A stretch of 64,000 bases of DNA from Culex pipiens pallens (lineage: Eukaryota > Arthropoda > Insecta > Diptera > Culicidae), in NCBI RefSeq assembly GCF_016801865.2, contig NC_068938.1, forward strand, positions 199,681,077-199,745,076. Reading direction: 5' to 3'. The position numbers and the translations under genes were made by a program. Below the pieces are notes generated by a model. It had not been told where the DNA came from, searched no databases, and worked only from the letters and a program-made list of their open reading frames with translations. Positions 1-11,699 of the stretch are shown here, piece by piece. How positions within the stretch are numbered: position 1 is the first letter of the stretch; each line of letters opens with the position of its first letter.

Positions 1-3000
1 CGCGCTATTGTTTCGGTTTATAACACTTCACGCATTGCAATAATTGCCCAGTTGCGGAAGGAGGCACGCATTCACGCCCAAATAAACCGACACGATACGC
101 ACACGGGTCATTGAAATTTTCCAATCTTCTCTAATTACGCCTTAATGGACTGCAAAATGTACATTTCAAAGCAAGAAAGTAACAGAAAAACAAACGCCAG
201 CTCAAAACAAAAATGCGTTAATACGATAATTCGTTACGCGGGTCCACAATGGAGCTACCGCAGTTGAGCAAACGTTACAATTACAACAAGGCCGAACGGA
301 GAGCAAGTGGAAAACAACCCGCAGTGAAAGAGAGAAATTGCTACCAATTTGGCCGGGCCACCCCCTCCTCCGGGTCCAATAAGAAAATTATCGTCCAACC
401 ACCAATTTGTACCCCGAGCCGCGCGAGCTGAGTGCCGGCCATCAACTCTGGGCGGGGGTAATAGAGGGCACAGCACTACCGATTTGGAGTCATCACTCGC
501 GCCGGTGGTCTGGTTTGGTTCGGTTACATGCTTTTGCGCGCAGATTGCGGCTGGCGCAATGCCCTACTGGCCGATTCACGGCGGTCGGATTATCCAACTT
601 GGAGGTCGCCGGCGAGGTCAGGGCGGATTAGCTGGAGTGATGTCTGCGATGATGATTACTTTGGATGATCTTAACAGTTGACAACTTGTTCAAGATTAGA
701 CTTGTTATATTTTTTAGATCTTGATCTAGAACATCCAACAAAGGCTTCGATGTATTTGTCCCAGAATCAAACATCTTATTCGAATGCATGGTTCAATCAC
801 GCTTCTTCGTGGGAACCAACCAATCATCTCGATCAATTAATCATGGAGAGCAATAAACGCAATACGTGCGTATCGTGCCTGCAGCCAGAGCTCAAGTTTC
901 GCCTCGAGTCGATTGATTAGACCTCCTTCTCCGACAAAGAATAAGACGAGACAGATGCCGGTAGCGCTCGTAGAAACACCCGACTCTCATCTTGTTGTCG
1001 TTGTCGGGCTTGGCTCGAGGAGATAAACGAGCTGATTGATTCGCACATGTTTCCCCGCAGTTGGACAGCGCTTTTGCCACTACTCCACTCCGATGATGCA
1101 GGGGACCACCCATATATCTGGTTGGGAGATCCTATCGGTGTAGACCGGCTTCTTGCTTTGCAAGTGCCCGGACCTTAATCAACGCACACAAACAATGTAA
1201 TCGGATAATTGAGCGTATAATGGAGAGGTCTCGACGCGGCACGAACATGACGGTTACTCATAATAAACTGCAGTTCAACTTTCTCGGACGAGTCCTCGGT
1301 CGAGAACTCTGCAAATTTCTTCGAAGCTTGCTGGAATGCGATGAAACATGATCCGGATGGATCCGCACCGCGGTAGCCTTGGGTCGTGAGAACCGACAGT
1401 ATCTTTGCATGACAACCGCGCGGTTTAATCCTGGACTTGATATCTCCGGTAGCCCCTTTGAAGATCAGTGCTACCGTACGACTCGCAGAGTTTGGCTTCC
1501 CACAGACGGACAGCATCGTATGTCCGGCCAAACAAGTTTGCCGACACCACCGCTGACGCGGTCGGTATCGAAGATAATCGAAACGCCCGGCTACAATGTG
1601 CGTAGGTAATTAGCAACCGGCCAATTGGGGGTTAAGTTACGACCATGGGATCTCTCCGACTAAATTTTATCTGATTGCCAAGCTTCCAGTAGCCATCGAC
1701 AAGGTCATCTGAAACTCCCCGCCAGGTTAATGCCTCAGTCGTAAAACGTTTAACTTTGTATCGTACCAGGCCAAGTTCCCGGGTACAAATCTAGAGCACT
1801 TTGCCAGGAGACTGAAAATTAAAAACAAACACCATAAAGTCTGCAACAACAACAGCAGTCGCGGCCTGCTAGACTCGACCCTTATCAACCGCGCACTTGC
1901 CCGCGCCACAATTAGGGAGTTGCTCAAGCTCAGTGCCTCCTCACATGTGTGAAATTTTATAGCCGACGGCCGGGTCATAAAGTGGCCGTCTAGTCAGGGT
2001 TCCAAGGGTTAAAAAGCTAGGGACGATGGCGATGTATGTAAATCGGCCGTGTAGTTTTTGGGGGTTTGCAACAAGCGAAAAAAAAAGAGCAGCAGTGTAT
2101 GTTCTGCGATGTCAGCGTTACGGAGTGGAGCGACTTGAGCAATACTTGCGTGCACTCTTTGCCTGAGATTGTAGATTGCGTAACTTCATTAGCATGTCTG
2201 GTTGAAGGGGTTGTGTTACTCTGTATTGCTTCGCCTACGATAGTTTCGTACATAGTGAACCATATGTTTTCTTCCAGACTTTGGGATTGCTTCCAAGCGA
2301 AGAATTTCTCACGGAGTCTATTGGAATTATCCACGCCAATCAGAAGCAATCGACAAGGACCGAATCGCATTTTTGACTTCATCATTGCCGACAACTTCCT
2401 AGGTCATCACACTTTTACAAACTTATGATTCACAGAGTATACGGTACATGGCGTTAAACCTAAGAACAGTAAATAGTACTGACTTCATTCATAACAAATC
2501 AATCCCAACAGCTGGTCGATGGATAGCACAGTGAGTTCAATCAATCTCGCTACACATGCGAAATCATTGGGCCGTCACCCACGATTTCTACCACTCGATG
2601 TAGGGTGACAACTCGCAGCCCGTTTAAAATGATCTTCCCCTGCCAACGGTGCCAGACACATCGGAAAGTTCTTCACCGACATGTATCGATTTTCTGCCCT
2701 GCATCGGCGGTACATGTGAGTAGTGCTACGTTTAACATTAACCTCGTTCTACAGCGTACTACACTCACTCGCGTGTCGACATCGACTCTCTACGGCGGTG
2801 GTCGTCGCTGATGGAACGCGTACATTTTGCATGTATTTTTTACGTTCTTGCTCCACATGGAGTATACGTCGGAGTGAATCATATGTTGGATTTACACGGG
2901 CTGATCCGTGTCATGTGGTTCGCACATATCGGATAATCTCTCTTCGGGGCAGTAGATCACCCGGAGAAATGGAGACGCATCGCCGTCGGTAGAGCGTTTC

Positions 3001-4740
3001 AACAAGGCGACTGTTTGCACTTCAATTAGAAGCAAAGGCACTCTTTGCTGGCCTGCGCATTGACCCTGCCCTCGACCCAGAAATCGGAGAACTGCTGCAG
3101 AGTGCACACTTGGCTTGTGTGGCTCATCTCAAATTCCATTATACCAGGAAGCCGCTGGAGAGCATCTCCGCAAACCACAGAGGCAGCAGCAGCAGCAGCA
3201 CTGGTCATTTCAATATCCCATCATCGTTGTCATCAACGCTGCTTCCGAAAGTGGGTTCGGTTGCTTAGCACTCCGTTGGAACCTTTTGAGACTGACCGGC
3301 ACGGAATTGTCATCCGAGCGTAAAACTAGCCCATTGCTCGTTTGAAACTACTCCAGACACTTCTGCTTCTGTTGCCGCCGAGTGGAACTGTGTCGTCTTC
3401 GTCTGTTCCGTTTCTGTTACTGTCAGGATTACGACCGTGACACACACCACTTTGGTGTTGGCCACAAACGGAAGGCAAAGGATTAACGTCACTCTTGGGG
3501 CAGTCCCTCCCGTTGTCGCCATCGTCGTCACCGCCGTAAAATGAGATTTTATGGTTATCTCGTTTGATGCGCTCGCCAGCATATGCTGTGGCAGCTTTTT
3601 CTTGGCGTTGTTTATTGTTGAGCCCTTTTGCGAGGCTGGGTGGTTCGGACGACCTCACATGCAAGAGCAACTCCACTGGACAAAGGGCCAGAGGATAAGC
3701 TCTTGAACGCCCGCTGCTTTGAAGAAATCCATTTTCACCCTAAATTGATTGATTGAAAAAAACGTTGACGATGACGACGGTCAAGTTCGCCGACAAAACA
3801 AACACACCAGTCTCTTAATTAAGGTCGATTTCACGTGGAACATCGACACGAACACTCCCTTCGAACACCTCTCGCGCTCCCGAGAGTGGGCAGACACAAT
3901 GGAAAGGTGTGAAATAAATCGATTAATCGGCTCTTCCAACAACTTGGTTGAATTCAATCGCCGCTCGCGCAAGCAGTTGAGTTGAATTTGGTGAAAATTA
4001 ATTCCTCGGTTTAATCGATTCACACGATTGTTGGAGCGAAGCGCGCCCTGCTCTTGTCATGCAGTTTTAGGGAGTAGTTATTTACACTTGGATGCCATTT
4101 GCCGAGATCGTCGTGGCGTGGACGTGCATTGATTAATGAAACACTCACCTGGAACGGAGAAAGAGAGAGAGGAAGAAAATAATTAGTCATTCAGTTTAAA
4201 CATGAAACAGGTCGAACATTTGCATCGAATAAATGAAGCGAGGTGGAAATTGACACTATGAATTCACAATGAAGCTGATAACCGTGTGCAGTTCAAGTGG
4301 TTTGTATTGCTCCAGTGGATTCAAGTTCTCACTTTTGAGTATATCAATATCGTACAAATAAATAACCCCTTCTTTTCCACTGTTGCCAAGCCGTGCGTGT
4401 GCGTAATCTGGGCTATTTTACCGCGTTACCGATTAACATATCTAAATCGTAGAAAAGCGACTATCTCAATAAAGCTAGATAACCGTTTGATTTAATGGTG
4501 CCCAAGCTGAGCTCACAGCTTTTCCATTGTGGAATCGGCCTCCGCACAAATATGGGTGCAAAAATGAGACATAAAACATGGAGAGGGGGAGGAGAAAAAC
4601 AATCTGTTCCGACAATCAACATGAATAAAGAAATAATCGAACTGATTTCCATGTTTTTGTTTTGGCTTCGGTACGAAATATGGCTCTATTTACAATTGGA
4701 TGGTATGAAATATGCATTCTTATGCTAGCAAGATTTTTGC
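1..4740. other. Unique non-coding block, no gene seen
   Basis: I see no coding region here. Open frames are short, overlap on both strands and show no recognisable protein. The sequence has moderate GC, is largely free of obvious repeats, and contains a short AGC-type triplet run near 3181-3202. It could be intronic or regulatory DNA; nothing in the sequence decides which. Confidence 0.6.
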
Positions 4741-4774
4741 AAAACCTAGTAAATATAAAAAAATAAAAAAAATG

Positions 4775-4880
4775 CCTATATTGAGAATCGAACCCAAGAC
4801 CTTTGACATATCAAATCCGCACCTTTGCCGTATCGGCCACCACGGTTGGATAAACTGTTTTAATGAACGAATGAACCCTA
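4775..4880 (-). repeat. tRNA-derived SINE fragment
   Basis: On the minus strand there is a pol III A-box-like stretch (TGGTGGCCGATACGG) about 45 bases before a B-box-like stretch (GGGTTCGATTCT), as in a tRNA gene. It does not fold into a clean tRNA and is followed by AT-rich sequence, so a tRNA-derived SINE remnant is more likely than a working tRNA. Confidence 0.5.
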
Positions 4881-4933
4881 TTATTTGATGATTTGCATGC
4901 GGGAGGTTTATTCGCAAGCCTTTACGCACTAAC

Positions 4934-7380
4934 CTCTCGATTCAATGTGGTAGAGTTATTCTCTCGGTTTGTTTTATTAGGTTTTACAGCGTGACGTCAC
5001 GAGCGCACACGCACACACATTTTTGCTGAGACACACGTGCAAAAAATGTAAACAGTGCAGCCAAGCTGTCAAATTTCTAACCTAAAAATCGAGTCGGCGT
5101 AAAACCTAATTGTGAGCGTTAAACTATGCTATGTATTGAAGTTGTAAGGGTGATTTGATGTTTTTGACAATTTTCGTTGTAATGATTATAACAAATCTGA
5201 AAAATAGCAACACTCGAAAAAAATACCCAGATAGAAAATCTTATTTGCAATCAAAAAAAAATTGTTGATAGAGTGACGTTTTTCCATCCTCAAGTTTTTT
5301 TTTTGTTTGTATATAAAAAACTAATCTACCAACCCTTTTAAGGAGAACTAAACTGTGTCAATATTTTTATGTTTTGATTTTTTAGATTTTTTCAGCGATG
5401 AGTATCAAAAATCCAAGCATATAAGCCGATCTGGCTACTTTGGGTCCGATTCTAGGTACCTCGGTGGAACCAGGAATATGGCCAACCACGCAGTTATTCC
5501 AGAATAATGTAACCTGGGCGCTCAAAATTTGGCCTGCGCCTTTTCAAGATATTTAAGTTTTAAAGTTGCATCTTTTCACCTTAAAATGGCTGTATTATTT
5601 GATCCTCAAAATCAAATTGACTTGTCAAAAAATAAAATGTTTGTTTTAGAGCTTTCAAAGTGCCCAGAACACCCCTTTTCTTTAAAACTTGACCCTGATT
5701 TGCTACGTTAAAAAACTGACTTTCAAAATCTCCATAATTGTGAACCACCCTAATTTTTAACCAAGCCAAAAGATGCCCCTTTCCATTTGCAACAACTCTT
5801 CTGAAGACACCAAAGCTTAAAAACTTTTTCGAAAAATCAATTTTCCATTTAATTTTGCGATCTGGAGGAATTAAGAATATCGAGGTACTTATGACCGGTT
5901 CCAAAGTGACCATTTTGGTCCAAAAAATCAAAACGTAATAACTACTGGCAGGGTGGCAAGTTTGGTTTTCCCCTTAATGAAATTTTTTGACTGCAACACA
6001 AATTCGAAAAATTGGGGAAAATGTCTATTAACATGTGTATTTTCTTTTGTATTTCGCAATTCGCAATTTTCAGTGTAAGAACGGGCCTTGACCGATCTTA
6101 TGCACTAGGTTCCCGACGAACACGCACTGCCCCTTACACCTACATCTCACCCTTGCTCTGAGTCAGTACGAGCAGCACGCTAGAACACGCTTTGAGTGCT
6201 CGTGCCTGGCATGCACACCTTCTTTTCTGGTTACGCATTTTAACTCGGCCGGGGGTGGTACATTAAGTAGGGTTTGATGTAAGTATAAGCGCCTAACCAT
6301 TTATAGTGTGTCTATAAACTTTCATTAAAGCAAAAACTGTTTTATTTTTAGTTTGAATTCAAAAACTTATTGTTATTTACTGTGTATTGTTTTCTCCTGA
6401 AATCTTCCCTATTGTTGAGTCTGTTTATCTGTTGATATTTCTTTTGTCGCGGTGTTTTGTTACAATTGTTGGTCCTAAGCATGTTATAAAAGTATACCAA
6501 AAATACAATAGTAATATTTGTGTTAATCCTTTAACCATTCCATAAATTGAGTAAGGGCTCAAACCTCACTTGTTTGAAAAAAAGGTGAAGTTTGAAAATT
6601 AGACAATAGTTAATAAATAGAGATACAAAACAAGCTTAGATTATAGTAATGATAATTTATAGGACAGATAAAGAATTATTCAAATAAATAAATTCGCAAT
6701 AAAATCAAAAAAGATTAGGCGAATGATAAATAGACTTGATATTACTAGTACATTAAGGAAAAGTATATTTTTAAGGAAAAAAACAAAACAAAGTTTGTTA
6801 CAGCAGTATCAATTGACAGAAAAGAGTGGAAAAGCTTTGAGAGATAAGAGAATCAAAAGTTAGTAAAATTTAAAATCAAATGTTGGATATTAAATAGAAA
6901 AATCAGTGAAGAATTGGGAATCAGAAGAGCAAAATAAAAATAGGAGATAGGTGGTAGCTGAGAATGAAGAGAAGAGAAACCCCGTTGTGCGATGTTTCAG
7001 GTACATTCACAGCAGTTGACTCAACATACTGCGAATCAAAACAATACCGTCTACAATTACAAATTACTTCCCTTTCCCACATTGTCACGCCCCTTTCTTT
7101 TAGCCGTCTCGACTCTGACCCGCGGTGGTCAAAGGTTTACGATCCGTTTCCACAGGCCACCAGCTAGGTCATCATGAAAACCAAGCCAACGTGGAGGTAA
7201 GAAAATAGGACACTCGCAAGGAACCAGAGCTATACTGTTCTGATCAAGATAATTCGGATGATCTAACAGAACTACGGATGTAGTTAGTTACGCTCCTTCC
7301 AGGACGTGAACGTCAACCGAAGAGCACGCAACAAGGTCAGTGCCATTGCATGCGCTTAGGTATCAATCCTTGGCCTGCAA
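4934..7380. other. AT-rich transposon-derived non-coding block
   Basis: No gene is seen. The block is AT-rich and mixed. It includes a 40-base segment at 6053-6092 that recurs in reverse at 46847-46886. Around 5400-5940 there is mid-repetitive-looking sequence with short ORFs on both strands that resemble no protein I know. No element could be delimited by terminal repeats. Confidence 0.45.
6053..6092 (-). repeat. 40-bp repeat shared with 46847-46886
   Basis: This 40-base stretch is the exact reverse complement of 46847-46886 and contains the doubled motif GCGAATTGCGAA. At the second site it interrupts a hAT-like element relative to that element's other copy, so it behaves as a small mobile or template-switched fragment. 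Its parent element is not identified. Confidence 0.6.
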
Positions 7381-7399
7381 TTTTTTTTTGTATTTAAAA

Positions 7400-7470
7400 A
7401 AAGTGTAACATATACATATCGACACGGAATCAAATTCTGAGATAAATGTCGTTGCGTGTGCATTTAAATT
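7400..7470. repeat. Fragment of the common culicine repeat family
   Basis: The segment around GGAATCAAATTCTGAG, followed by a TGTGTG-like stretch, matches the interior of the three longer copies of the family at 10730, 35196 and 55437. Neither end of the family is present, so this is a degraded internal fragment. Confidence 0.45.
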
Positions 7471-7479
7471 CAGAACTTG

Positions 7480-10040
7480 TAAAAACATGTTTTTTTTTTA
7501 TCTTTTATTAAATTATACAGATCATATAAAAGACTTTGCTAAATAAAAAAAAGTGCAAAACGAATTGAAAATGTGGGAACATCGAAATGCTCGAAAATAA
7601 ACTTATGTATCGCTGAACATTCCTATCGTCATATTTGTTGTTGTTGTCGTCAAACAAATTGGTGAAATGCTTTCCCTCTGTCGAACCACTTTCCGTCGAA
7701 ACCCATAACTATTTTTAACGTTAATTGAACTCGACACGACCAGCTTCACGGTTTATTTTTAACACCTTCTCTGGGGAATTTATATCCAACAAACTCATCC
7801 ATCCGCGTGTTCCGTTATAGCTTTCGACGCAGAAGGGCCAGTCCATTCAACACCCTTAAAAGTCACAACAAACCCAACAACCTGTGGGTGGTCACTCACT
7901 CACGGATCATCACTCGTGGTCCATGTCATTCAAAGTCGCATCTCGGAAACTGACGAAAAAAATCCCCTGACAGACAGCTCAATTATTGCTTTCCCAAGTT
8001 GAAGAACATCGTCGAGCGTGATGACGACCGACAAAGTAGTAGCTCTAGTTTTCAAACTCATCAAATTAGAAGCTCCGTTGAACTTGCCCCGAAGGGAAGT
8101 TTCCTCACTTTATGAGCACACAGTATTTAGTTCCGTTACTATTTCTGTCACGAGTTTGACATTGAACGTGCTGCTCCTCTACTTTTCAACCGGGTGAGGG
8201 GTACTTGGCTTGAGTCTCCACACTCAATTCTCGAACGTGTCTTTATCGTCTTCCATATCGGACAGAAGCGCCATCTCCGGGGTAACACTTCTACTTTTAT
8301 TCGCCAACCAACCGCAAAGGTGCCCCGGGGCTGAACGGGGCCATTTGTATTCCATGAATGAGCGTGACCCGTTGTATTTTCATCTGGCCGGTTGTAGATC
8401 TTGGGCGACCGATAAAGGGAGCTCCGCTTACATCAGCGGAATCATTCCGGAATCCTACGAAACATGCTCTCGCTTTCGTCGGCGAGACCCAAAGACCCAC
8501 TCTATCAGCAGGTGATCAGAAAACGTGTCGATGATTTATCTTCAAATTACTGTAATCGAAACCCAATAGCACCCCGATATGGACGAAGGTGGCGTTGGTG
8601 AGGCCTACGGAGTAGGACCACACCCATCTCCGGTCGTCACATAATTCACGGTGTCTACCAGCTATTAGGCCGATTGCTCAACTTCCTCCACACTCCAAAC
8701 ACACACACTCCTAGTGGAAGCTCACAATTAATAATTATCTTAAAAAGGCCTAACCATAACTAGACCGAGACCGGGGAGGAGGTAAAACGGAGGGGATCGA
8801 AAGTAATCTAATTTATTGCTCCACGAGGCCCCATTGGGTACACACAGACACCTCCCTCAACTTGTACTTCCTCCCTTGTGAGTATAGTCCGGGGGTCTAA
8901 TCCGTTGCACTATCCCTCCTAAAGACGGGAGTGGTGGCAGCGGCGGCGGATGTTGTTGACGCCTTCACACGGAATTAAGGCCTATAATATGGGATCGCGG
9001 AGCCGCCGCCGCGAAACGAAACACACTCTTTCTCTTTCGAGTTAAAGGCGAGGTGGACTCCGTAATTATAAACCTATGGTCCCGGAGACTTGCATCCCAG
9101 TCAACCGCGTCAAAACAAGCCCCTAACCTCCGATGTCTGGAGCAGTCTGGTTGAGCGAAGGAGAAAAAAAAACGAATCCGTCGGTAATAATCGATTTATT
9201 GGCTCGTCATGATTGCCGTGGTGTGGCCACGGGGAACCGGTGTTTATACTATTAAAGTTATGGAGTTCGAATGGGGTGGAAGCGGTTCGTTTTATGGCCC
9301 CACAATAACGACGATTGTTTTCAACGAAGTGAATCTTCGCAATGATGTCATGCGGTGTCTTTGGTTGACTTTGCCGACAAAGGCAGGTGTGTTACGAAGA
9401 ATATTAAGACAATAAATCGAATAAAGAAAACAAAGAAAGAAATAGTTTAAAATAATTCAGAGAAATCAAATTGCCAAATGAACAATTTAGCACTACTAAC
9501 CGAAAATCGTTAAATTCATAGACAGCGTGCTAATAATAGTTTCGCCTTTCAACTCACGGTTCAAAATGTTTGACAAAATCGCCCGGAGTCACTTTTCGGC
9601 ACCCGGGGAGGGATGGAGCATTTTGCCAAATCTAAAGGTTGTCTCCGTGGGTGGTCAACGGCTATAAAAAATAATTAGGGTCAATTAATTCGATTAAGCT
9701 TTGCTGGACGCAAAGAGGCACGCGGATCTTTCTTCGGTATTTTCGCTGAAATTTCTAATGATAATAGTGGACTTTCTTACCATTTTTTGGTCACTTTGAA
9801 ATTCGTAGTAATGAATGATGTCCTGGGTGGAAAATTTTAATCGTTTATATTGAATTACTAGAACGCGTTAAAAAATATTTTATCTCTTTGGAGATTTGTT
9901 TTAAATAATATCTAGATTTTTGTAAATTTAATTTAAAGAGGCTTCTTTTCACACAGCAGAAAAAAATATTAAAAAGGGCCTGGGTGTAAAAAAGTATCAG
10001 ATTTGTATGTTTTTTTTCCAGTATTTTTTTGAACATACTT
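7480..10040. other. Unique non-coding block, no gene seen
   Basis: No coding region can be supported. GC is moderate from about 7800 to 9700 and AT-rich after 9700. A (GGC)-rich patch lies near 8938-8950. No inverted repeats or tandem arrays of note were seen. Confidence 0.5.
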
Positions 10041-10044
10041 GTTC

Positions 10045-10505
10045 AAAATATGGCCAGTGTTGGTATTATCGCGTTCTCGCGAGAAAAATTTCTCCCTCTC
10101 GAGTTCTCGCCGCGAGTCTCGAGCTGCCGAGAGAAACTCACCTATTGCCCGTGCTCTCCTCCGCTCGCGAACGGGCTTTCTCGCGAGCCAGAATTGCCCG
10201 TTCGCGAGAAGTTGAACGTGCTAGAAACGAACAAAAAACAACACAGCGATTGAAGTTACACCTCTATACCATCGCCTGGTTCGTATTCATAAGCCTGATA
10301 AACAAATTGCTTACTTGGGACGAACGGATAGCCAGAGGCGCTCGCGAGCGCTCGCGCCGAGAGCGAGAACGCGAACGAAAATGCGAGCGCGAGCGAGAAG
10401 AGAAAAGCACTACAAGTTCTCTCCCTCGTTCGCGAGTGAGAAATGCTTTCCTTCTTCTCGCTCGAATTCCAACAATGAATATGGCCAATGCTAATTTATT
10501 TTAAA
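10045..10505. repeat. TCGCGAGA-rich CpG-dense island, probably a repeat
   Basis: Two clusters (about 10070-10225 and 10335-10465) are packed with TCGCGAGA-like palindromes and GCGCTCGCGAGCGC-type words, separated by ordinary AT-rich sequence. Similar words, ATATGGCCAGTG and ATATGGCCAATG, lie in direct orientation at the two edges. The clusters create an Arg/Glu-rich open frame on the plus strand that is low-complexity and not a believable protein. It may be a CpG-rich repeat or a regulatory island. Confidence 0.45.
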
Positions 10506-10729
10506 GTTTTTATCTTCGCTCTTCACTTCACCATTTTATTTTTGTCTAGAATATAAAAAAAAATCATTGACAACATTTTATTTGATCGATTTGGTGTTTT
10601 CGGACTTTTCAGAAAAAGATTTTACACTTTTTAAAAGGTTTCAACCTAAATCCTCGAATTGAATTTCAAAAACTCTTACATTTAATTTTGTAGTGTACTG
10701 AATCTCAACAAATCCTAAATTTGACTCTG

Positions 10730-11366
10730 TTTTGCCTTCCTCACCTCACTGAGGAAAGGCTATAAAATCACTCGAAAAATGAACTTCCTTTTTTTACCTC
10801 CTAGACCCACCTTCACGTATACACATTGACTCAGAATCAAATTCTGAGCAAATGTCTGTGTGTGTGGTGGGATGTTGATAAAAAAAATGTGCACTGGATT
10901 ATCTCGGCACTGGCTCAACCGATTTTGTCTGTTTTGGTCTCATTCGATCCGTCTTGGGGTCCCATAAGTCGCTATTGAAAATTATAAAGTTTAGTTAAGT
11001 ACTTCAAAAGTTATGCTAAAAAAACGATTTTAGCAAAAGTCCGGAAGATTGAAAAAGGGTGGTTTTTGTAAGAAAATCCGTCACATTTTTAGAAAGGTAT
11101 TTAAAAGACCTTTATAACGAGTCCAAAACATTGAAGATCTGACAACCCTATCAAAAGTTATGAGCACTTAAGTGTTCATTATACACTTTTTAAAGGTAGG
11201 ATCTCAGATATTTTGATGAAAATGATGTTCTGATCAATCATGCGACCCATCGTTAGATGCGTAATCAAAAGACCTTTCCAATGAGTACAATAGGTTGAAA
11301 ATCTGACAACCCTATCAAAAATATATTAATGTGAGGAAGGCACCAACCACCTTCAGGTGGATTAAG
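10730..11366 (-). repeat. Culicine interspersed repeat, copy A
   Basis: This copy reads in reverse relative to copies B (35196) and C (55437). It shares the end words TTTTGCCTTCCTCACCTC and CTTAATCCACC, and the internal words ATAGGGTTGTCAGAT, GGGACCCCAAGACGGATCGA and TTTGATTCTGAGT. The two ends carry a short inverted repeat around TGCCTTCCTCAC, as in a MITE or similar non-autonomous DNA element. No coding capacity is seen. Confidence 0.7.
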
Positions 11367-11467
11367 TAATGTTTTCAGATTTCAAATCGAATATTTAATT
11401 GGTAAGTAGACTGTATTTTGAAAATGTAAATAATTTTGTAAAAAAAACGAAGTTGACTTTATAGCTG

Positions 11468-11690
11468 TCGGCCACCATTGCTAGTACCAACCACTAGTGT
11501 CTTCCTTTTTATCTACAAGGACTTCGCCGCCCTGGGCTCCTAAGTGTATGAAAGTATGGCACGGAGCGACGGCGCCGAATACCCATATTTACACAAAGAA
11601 TTTTAGAGCGCCCGCCGCGGGATTCAAACCGTCGACCTCTGGATTGTGAGTCCAGTGCGCGGTCCGATTGATCCACACGGGCGGGACAGT
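11468..11690 (-). repeat. tRNA-derived SINE
   Basis: The minus strand starts with a tRNA-like head: an A-box-like GTGGATCAATCGG, a CCAGA..GAGGTCGAC middle and the B-box GGTTTGAATCCCG. About 150 bases of non-tRNA body follow. A body fused to a tRNA-like head is typical of mosquito SINEs. It is not a functional tRNA because the acceptor stem and the 3' context are absent. Confidence 0.6.
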
Positions 11691-11699
11691 TTTGTATAT

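Noticed and set aside
10007..10504. 165-codon Arg/Glu-rich frame
   Set aside because: It is a direct translation of TCGCGAGA/GCGAGCGC repeats. It is low-complexity, with no domain and no exon context.
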